DNA from: Halichoerus grypus
Taxonomy: Eukaryota; Chordata; Mammalia; Carnivora; Phocidae
Assembly: GCF_964656455.1 (NCBI RefSeq)
Contig: NC_135712.1
Coordinates: forward strand, 70,375,239 to 70,439,238
Direction: 5' to 3'
Length of the DNA stretch: 64,000 nucleotides
A program made the translations under genes and the position numbers. Below are positions 51,401 through 59,814 of this stretch, piece after piece. The notes under the pieces are model-generated. The model saw only the letters and a list, made by a program, of their open reading frames with translations. It was not told where the DNA came from and searched no databases. The stretch's first letter is position 1; each line of letters starts with the position of its first letter.

Positions 51401-54400
51401 AGATTTCTTACATTTCTCCATCACCCTTTTTTTTTTTTTTTTAATTAAAAGTTTGCTTTCGGGGCGCCTGGGTGGCTCAGTCATTGAGCATCTGCCTCCG
51501 GCTCGGGTTGTGATCCCAGGGTCCTGGGATCGAGCCCCGCATTGGTCTCCCTGATCAGCGGGAAGCCTGCTTCTCCCTCTCCCACTCCCCCTGCTTGTGT
51601 TCCCTCTCTCACTGTGTCTCTCTCGGTCAAAATAAATAAATAAAATCTTTAAAAAAAAAAGTTCGCTTTATTTTTCTGTTGAATCAAGTATTAGCCCCCA
51701 GTTTACAGTTTTTTTATGCCTTCCAAACAGTAGCACAGTTAATATCACCTTATCAACAGCCAAATAATAAATCAAATTAGTCCCAGTGGGTATATCCACA
51801 TCTAGATTGTTCGGGTGGTCAGGAACTCTTGTTTGCTTTAGCTTTTAGTTCTTGGTTATATCTCCAAATATGAAAGAGCTGAGAAGCTTCTGCTACCCCC
51901 ACAAAGAAATTAACAGCAAAGAGACTCCAGTTTTTTGGGATAATTACAAGTGAGTATCTAGACCAAATAAACCCTGTGGCCATCAAAACATCAGATTGAG
52001 CTGTGTGGAGTTTCTCTGTAGGTCTGGCCAGGTCAGCCAATCCAGCACACACCAACCCCCATTTCATAATTGGAGCCCAGAAAAAAACTGTTTTGGGACC
52101 TGCCGGGTGGTTGTACAACGGCCTCAATTTCTCCAGCAGCAGGAGCTCCACTTTATTGAGGACCCAGTGGTAGGTGGCCCCAAAGGCCCCGGGCACCAGC
52201 GGCTGTCATCTCTGCGGACGAGTTGGTTGTGGGCGGTCGAGTGGGAGAGTGGCCGCGTGCTCCTCCCACCAGGTAAGCGGGGGCCCAGAAAAGATTGAGG
52301 GGGCGGAGGCTCTGTGACCTCCATCACTCTTAATATTCTTCTATCACCAGTTAGGTTAGCATTTGGAACAATTTAGCGTAAGGGGAAGTTAGTAACAATC
52401 ACAGACTGAATTCATAATTTCCTTTTAAAATACGGTGACTCCTCAAAGTAATTAGGCCTGATATAAATCATCTTTTTCTTTTAAGAAAAACTATATAAAA
52501 CAAACCAGGATCCTGATCTCTAGGGGACCGGTTGGGTGCTTTTCCATCTTGTGGTTTTCTATGTGGGAGAAAGAGAGGGGAGGAGAAAATGGAGAAGGAA
52601 GAAGCAAGAGAGAGATAATAAACTGGTACAAGATACTTACTAGTTTCAGTCTGAAAATCTCGGAAACCATCAAATATTGAACGTGCAGGCCGTCGTCTTT
52701 TAGGAGCTTTAGGGGAAAAAAATAGAAATGATAGAAAAATTTAAACCTTCACTTTGAAATGGTTCTAAAAACTTCCCTATCTGTATTTCTTGTTTTAAAA
52801 CAAGAAACAAGGGAACACTCATAAGATTTATAAAGGTGTCCTTCAAAAAATAAAATATTTAAACCATGAGAGATGATGGACTCTGAAAAACAAACTGAGG
52901 GTTCTAGAGGGGAGGGGGGTGGGAGGATGGGTTAGCCTGGTGATGGGTATTAAAGAGGGCACGTTCTGCATGGAGCACTGGGTGTTATACGCAAATAATG
53001 AATCATGGAACACTACATCAAAAACTAATGATGTAATGTATGGTGATTAACATAATAAAAAATGAAAAAAAAAATATTTAAAAACCTTCAAGTCATTCAT
53101 ATAAAATTAAGTCAACCATCTTCAGCCCAACCATTCTGTTTTACAAATAAGAAAATTAAGGCCCAGTTAAGAGACTTAACCAAACTTGTGTAAAAGATAA
53201 GAACAAAGAAGATTTTGGGTGCCTGGGTGGCTCAGATGGTTAAGCATCTGCCTTCGGCTCAGGTCATGATCCCAGGGTCCTGGGATTGAGTCCCGCATGG
53301 GGCTCCCTGCTTGGCAGGGAGCCTGCCTCTCTCTCTCTCTCTCTGTCTCTGTCTCTTATGAATAAATAAATAAAATCTTTAAAAAAAAAAAAAAAAAGAA
53401 CAAAGAAGATTTTAAGGATGACTCCCCATGGTGATGAAGCTACTACATACATGCCACAAATATCTAATTCAGGTTAGCCTAAGGGATCTGACTATCTTTT
53501 GGTGTAACACCTGAGTGAGTACCTACCTTCTAAACCATATTTAAGAAAACTTCTTAGTCAATGGATACACATGTAGAATTATAAACTCCAAAAACATTTT
53601 TAATTTTCCAAGAAAAATTTTTCCACAGTTACACAATGGGTTAGTGAGAGAAAAGTACACAGAACCAAGATCTTCTGATACCCAGTATAGTATCTATTAC
53701 ACAATCCTTAAGTATTTTATAAAGTCTAGAAAGCAATAATAAAAATGTTATCTTCCTATATGTATATGTTCAGATCATTTGCCAGATCATTTATATACAT
53801 TACAATAAACAAGGACATTTAACAATTCCTTCAATATGGGTAACAGTTATTAAATTAGCTTATGACATGCCTGGCCAGCATGTAAACAGAGCAATGCTTC
53901 ATGTTAATAAATGATGAATAGCAGTAAGATTAGGAAGTATGAAGTCCCCACCCCATGTCAAAGCATCTTTCCCAAAAGTCTGTGTATGCCATTATATAAG
54001 ATAATTCTTTCTATCCAAGAACAATTAAGTAAAAAGCAAAACAAAATGCAGAACCATATATTTAAAAAATCTCATTTTTGTTTGAAGTATTATCTGTATA
54101 TAATTTATGCACATTTGTGTATATTAAAGAATCACAATATTATCTCAAGGAAAAGAGATTTGATTTAAAAAAGGAAAAAGAAACTTCCATGTTTTAGTTC
54201 TATATTGAATTTTATTTATATTTATTTAAACTGAAAATTTTTAAATTTAAATATTTCATTATTTTCTCCTCCCTTCCTCTTTCCCTCCTTTCCTTTATAA
54301 AGCAGCATCAAGGAATGTTATTCTTTCCAATCTTGTAACTATTTTTAATCAAGAGTTCCTATTTCAAATGTATAGGTTTCTAGTAGGAACAATATGGCCT

Positions 54401-57400
54401 CTCAAATAATGCCTTCTTAAAACTCTTTAGCGGATACTTTTAACCATAACAATTAAGAAAGTAAGGATATCTGATGATAAGGCACAGAATGGCTGCCTAA
54501 ACAGAGTATATGATTATTGGGGAGGTAGTACACAAAAGGTAACTTTCTTCTACTTTGAAATTGCCAAAGGCAGGCCATTCAATATTCTACATTATTTCAC
54601 ACACACCACCCACTTTCTTCCCACTTTAGCCCTTCTAGATCAGGCATCTGATCTCCTGGGAGTCTCCTACTTCCTCTTTTGCTAGCTTTGGACTCAACCC
54701 CTTTTACTTCTTGGGCTCATAACCTGCTCCCATTTGTTTCCTCCTTATTTATGCTAAGTCTAACCAAGAACCTCTCCTCAGGCCACACACAATACCTCTA
54801 GTCCTAGGACCATTATTATAGGCATACCTCAGAGATAATGTAGGTCTGGTTCCAGACTACCACAATAAAGCAAATATCACATTAAGACGAGTCAAATGAA
54901 TTTCTGAGTTTCCCAGTGCATATAAAAGTTATGTTTACACAAAGTTTACCACTGAATAATACAGATTTGAACTGCACGGGTCTACTTATATGTGGGAATT
55001 TTTCAATAAATACAGTACAATACTGCAAATGTGTTTTCTCTTCCTTATGATTTTTTTTAATAACATTTTTTTCCAACTTACTTTATTGTTAAGAATACAG
55101 TATATAATACATATAATATACAAAATATGCGTTCATCGACTGTTTACGTTATGGTAAGGCTTCCAGTCAATTGCAGATTACTAGTTAAGTTTTGGAGCAG
55201 GTGGGGGAGAATGGGGGGGGTCAAAAATTATATGCAGATTTCAACGGCTTGGGGGTCAGCTCCCCTAACCCCTGAGTTGTTCAAGGGACAACTGTATACT
55301 GTAGTCCATTATGTGTGCAATAGTACTATGTCTAAAAAAATGTACACATTTGGGGCACCTGGGTGGCTCAGTCGTTAAGTGTCTGCCTTCAGCTCAGGTC
55401 ATGATCCCAGAGTCCTGGGATCGAGCCCCGCATCGGGCTCCCTCCTCGGCGGGAAGCCTGCTTCTCCCTCTCCCATTCCCTCTTTGTGTTCCCTCTCTCG
55501 CTGTATCTCTCTCTGTCAAATAAATAAATAAAATCTTAAAAAAAAAGTACACATTAATTAAAAATATTTTATTGCTAAAAAATGCTAACCATCATTGGAG
55601 TTTTCAGCAAGTTGTAATCTTTTTGCTGGTGGAGGGCCTTGCCTCTATGTTGATGGCTGCTGACTGATCGTGGTGGTAGTTGCTGAAGTTGGAGTGGCTG
55701 TGGCAACTTCTTAAGATAATGAAGTTTGCTGCATTAATTGACTCTTCTTTTCACAAATGATTTCTCTGTAGCATACAATGTTGTTTGATAGCATTTTACC
55801 CACAGTAGAACTTCTTTCAAAACTGGAGTCAACCAAGCGGCACCTGGGCTGGCTCAGTTGGTGGAGCATGTGACTCTTAATCTTGGGGTTGTGAGTTAGA
55901 GCCCCACAGTGGGTGCAGAGATTATTTTTAAAATAAATAAATATTAAAAAAAAAAAAAATTGGAGTCAATCCTCTCAAACCTTGCTGCTGCTTTATCAAC
56001 TAAGTTTATGTAATATTGTAAATCCTTTGTTGTCATTTCAAAAATCTTCACAGCATTTTTACCAAGAGTAGATTCCATCTCAAGAAACCATTTTCTTTGC
56101 TCATCCATAAGAAGCGACTCCGCATCCATTTAAATTTTATCAAGAGACTGCAGTAATTCAGTTACATCTTCAGGCTCTACTTATAATTCTAGTTCTCTTG
56201 CTATTTCTACCCACATCTGCACTCACTTCCTCCACTGAAGTCTTGAACCCTCAAAGTCATCCATGAGGGTTAGAATCAACTTCTTCCAAACTCCTGTTAA
56301 TGATGTTATTTTGAGGGGCACCTGGGTGGCTCAGTCAGTTAAGCAGCTGCCTTTGGCTCAGGTCATGATCCCAGCGTCCTGGGATCGAGCCCCGCATCGG
56401 GCTCCTTGCTCAGCGGGGAGCCTGCTTCTCCCTCTCCCTCTGCCTGCCTGCTGTTCCCCCTGCTTGTGCTCTCTCTCTCTGTCAAATAAATAAATAAAAA
56501 GTCTTAAAAAAAAAAAAAGATGTTATTTTGACCCCTTCCCATGAACTGTGAATGTTCTTAATGGCATCTAGAATGGTGAATCCTTTCTAGGAGGTTTTCA
56601 ATTTACACTGCCCAGATCCATCAAAAGAATCACTATCTATGGTAACTATTGCTTAACAAGATGTATTTCTTTAATAATAAGACTTGAAAATAAAAATTTC
56701 TCTTTAATCCATGGGCTACAGAATGGATGTTGTGCTAGCAGACATGAAAACAACATTAATCTTGTTGGACAATAACATTAGAGCTCTTAGATAACCAGGT
56801 ATGTTGTCACTGAACAGTCCTATTTTAAAAAGAATCTTTTTTTCTAAGCAGTAGGCTTCAACAGTTGGCTTAAAATATTCAGTAAACCATGTTGTAAACA
56901 GATGTGCTGCCATCCAGGTTTTGTTGTTCCATTTACAGGACTCAGGCAGGGCAGATTTAGCATAATGCTTAAGGGCTCTAGGATTTTCAGAATGGTAAAT
57001 GATCATCAGCTTCAACTTCAAGTCACCAGCTGCATTAGCCCCTCACAAGAGAGCCAGCCTGTCCTTTGATGATTTGAAGCATTGACTTCTCCTCTCTAGC
57101 TTTGGAAGTCCAAGACAGCATCTTCTTCCAATAGAAGGTTGTTTTGTCTACATTGAAAAATCTGAGCTAGATCTTCTGGATAACTTGCTGCAGTTTCTAT
57201 ATCAGCACTTGCTATTTCACTTTGCACTTTTATGTCATAGAGACAGCTTCTTTCCTTAAACTTCATGAACGAACCAACCTCTGCTGGCTTCAAATTTTTC
57301 TATAGCTTCCTCATCTCTCTCAGCCTTCAAAGAATTGAAGAGAGTTAGAGTCTTGCTCTGGATTAGATTTTGGCTTAAGGGAATGTTGTGGTTGGTTTGA

Positions 57401-59782
57401 TCCTCGATCCCGACACTAAAACTTTCTTCTTATCAGCAAGCAACAGGTTGTTTCACTTTCTCATCATTCATGTGTTCAATGGAGTAGCACTTCTCATTTC
57501 TTTCAAAAATTTTTCCTTTGCATTCATAACTTGGCTAACTGGCACAGGAGGCTTAGCTTTTGGCCTATCTCAGCTTTCAATATGCCTTCCTCACTAAGCT
57601 TAATCATTTCTAGTTTTTTATTTAAGGTGAGAGACGTGCAACTCTTCCTTTCACTTGGACACTTAAAGGACATTGCAGGGTTACTGACTGGCCTAATTTC
57701 AATATTGCTGTGTTTCAGGGAATAGAGGCCCAAGAAGGAGGTGAGACAGGGAATGGCTGGCTGGTAAACCAGTCGTATCAATTAAGTCCACCATCTTATA
57801 CGGGTGTGGTTTGTGATGCCCAGAAACAATTATAATAGTACAATCAAAGATCATGGATTATAGATCACCGTAAAAAATATAGTAATAATGAAAACATTTG
57901 AAATATTGCAAGAGGGGCGCCTGGGTGGCTCAGTTGGTTAAGTGACTGCCTTCGGCTCAGGTCATGATCCTGGAGTCCCTGGATCGAGTCCCGCATCGGG
58001 CTCCCTGCTCGGCAGGGAGCCTGCTTCTCCCTCTGACCCTCCCCCCTCTCACGTGCTCTCTCTCTCTCATTCTCTCTGTCTCAAATAAATAAATAAAATC
58101 TTTAAAAAAAAAAAAAGAAATATTGCAAGAATTACCAATATGTAACAAAGAGACATGAAGTGAGCAAATGCTGCTGGTAAAATGGTGCTGAAAGACTTGT
58201 TCAACACAGGGTAGCCACAGCCATTCATTTGTAAAAAGCACAATAATTGTGAAGCACAATAAAACAAGGAATGCCTGTACTCCAACCTGCCTCTTCAATA
58301 TGTGTTTCCTGACTCTTCAAGCAATCTGCTATACAGCAAACATCAGTCCTTTGTATTCTCACTCTATTGCCATGTAACAGAAATGCTGGTCACTGAGGTC
58401 TAAGAGGCTAAGCTACAAAACGCTAATAAAAGACTCAAAATGAGATTCATAGAATAGGGGAGTGGGACAGGTGGAGAATAAAAATTTAGTTAGAAGAGTG
58501 GCACTGATCACATTTTCACAACTCCTTGTTAATAACTGGCTTAAGAGAAGACATCTGGATTTTCAGATCTGCTTCTGCAATCCGTTGTTATTCCCATAGC
58601 TCAAGTAAATGAAGGAAATTAAAAGTCAACCTAACACAGATACATAGTTGTAAAGGGGAGCAGTATTTTAATAGTGTTTTGAGATCACTGTGAATATTCT
58701 CCTTTGATACTGTACCAAAACTCAACCAGTAGTAGTTTCTTAAAGGTTAACTGGAGCATGGAATCTAAAATCTTATCAATGAACTTTTCATTATCTGTTC
58801 CATTAAAATCCATTGGTCTATGTGGTAGGCAGTCTGCAGGATGGCCTCCAATTATCCCAATTTCTCAATATTCATAACCTGTGTGTGAATATCCTGAATA
58901 TGGGCAGGATCAAATGGAATGTGGCAGAGGTGAGGTGATGGGTTGTCACTTCTAATAAAGATGGTGGCTTCTAAAATGGCTGCCTTCTCTTGCTCTCTCA
59001 TTTGCTCTTTGGTAAGGAAATAATGTCTTTAGTCAACCAACAGCCACATGAGTAAGCTTAGGAGATCCTCCTCTACTCAAGCTTTGAGATGATTATAGCT
59101 CTGGCTGATATCTTGATTATACCCTTGTGAGAGACCCTAACCAAAGATACCCAGCCAAGCCATACCTGGATTCCTGAACCACAGGAACTGTGAGATAACA
59201 AATGTTTGTTGTTTCAGGAAGCTAAATTTTGGAACAATCTGTTACACAGCAATAGATAACTAATCTATCCATCTATACAATTTATCTTATTGTCTGTCCT
59301 TTTACCTATGCACAATTTTGTAATATGGTGCACTGGTCAGGGGCGCCTGGGTGGCTCAGTTGGTTAAGCGACTGCCTTCAGCTCAGGTCATGATCCTGGA
59401 GTCCCAGGATCGAGTCCCGCGTCAGGCTCCCTGCTCAGCAGGGAGTCTGCTTCTCCCTCTGACCCTCCCCCCTCTCATGGTCTCTCTATCTCATTCTCTC
59501 TCTCAAATAAATGAATAAAATCTTTAAAAAATGTATATATATGGTGCACTGGTCATCTGAAAATATAGTTCAGGGGCACCTGGGTGGATCTGTTGTTGTT
59601 AAGCATCTAATCCTGATTTCGGCTCAGGTCACAATCTCAGGGTTGTGAGATCAGCCCTGCGTCGGGCTCTGCTCTGGGCATGGAGCCTGCTTAAAGATTC
59701 TCTCTCTGTCCCACCCCTGACCCCCACAGAAAGAAAGAAAGAAAGAAAGAAAGAAAAGAAAGGAAAGAAAGGAAAGAAAGGA

Positions 59783-59814
<32 letters not shown>

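Larger units (their letters stand above)
54819..58277 (-). mobile_element. Tigger1-like DNA transposon (pogo/CENP-B type), full length, decayed
   Basis: Both terminal inverted repeats are visible: TAGGCATACCTCAGAGATAA at the left and, reversed, CAGGCATTCCTTGTTTTATT at the right, each beside a TA target duplication. The transposase reads on the minus strand in broken pieces: HTH region ([21 protein letters not shown] at about 57600), central part ([16 protein letters not shown] at about 57130) and the DDE-type catalytic part ([40 protein letters not shown] at about 56850-57000), where the usual catalytic Asp motif reads FSDNIPG. Four SINECs and one Tigger2-like element interrupt it; without them it is about 2.4 kb, the usual Tigger1 length. 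It is inactive and lies in UBXN7 intron 3. Confidence 0.9.

Noticed and set aside
51819..52196. A functional MPC2 gene
   Set aside because: Intronless, with poly(A) and target duplication, and the ancestral start is out of frame.
55944..57781. A host gene derived from a CENP-B/Tigger transposase
   Set aside because: Frames are broken into pieces by stops, frameshifts and SINEs, inside an element with both terminal repeats; no sign of conservation as one frame.
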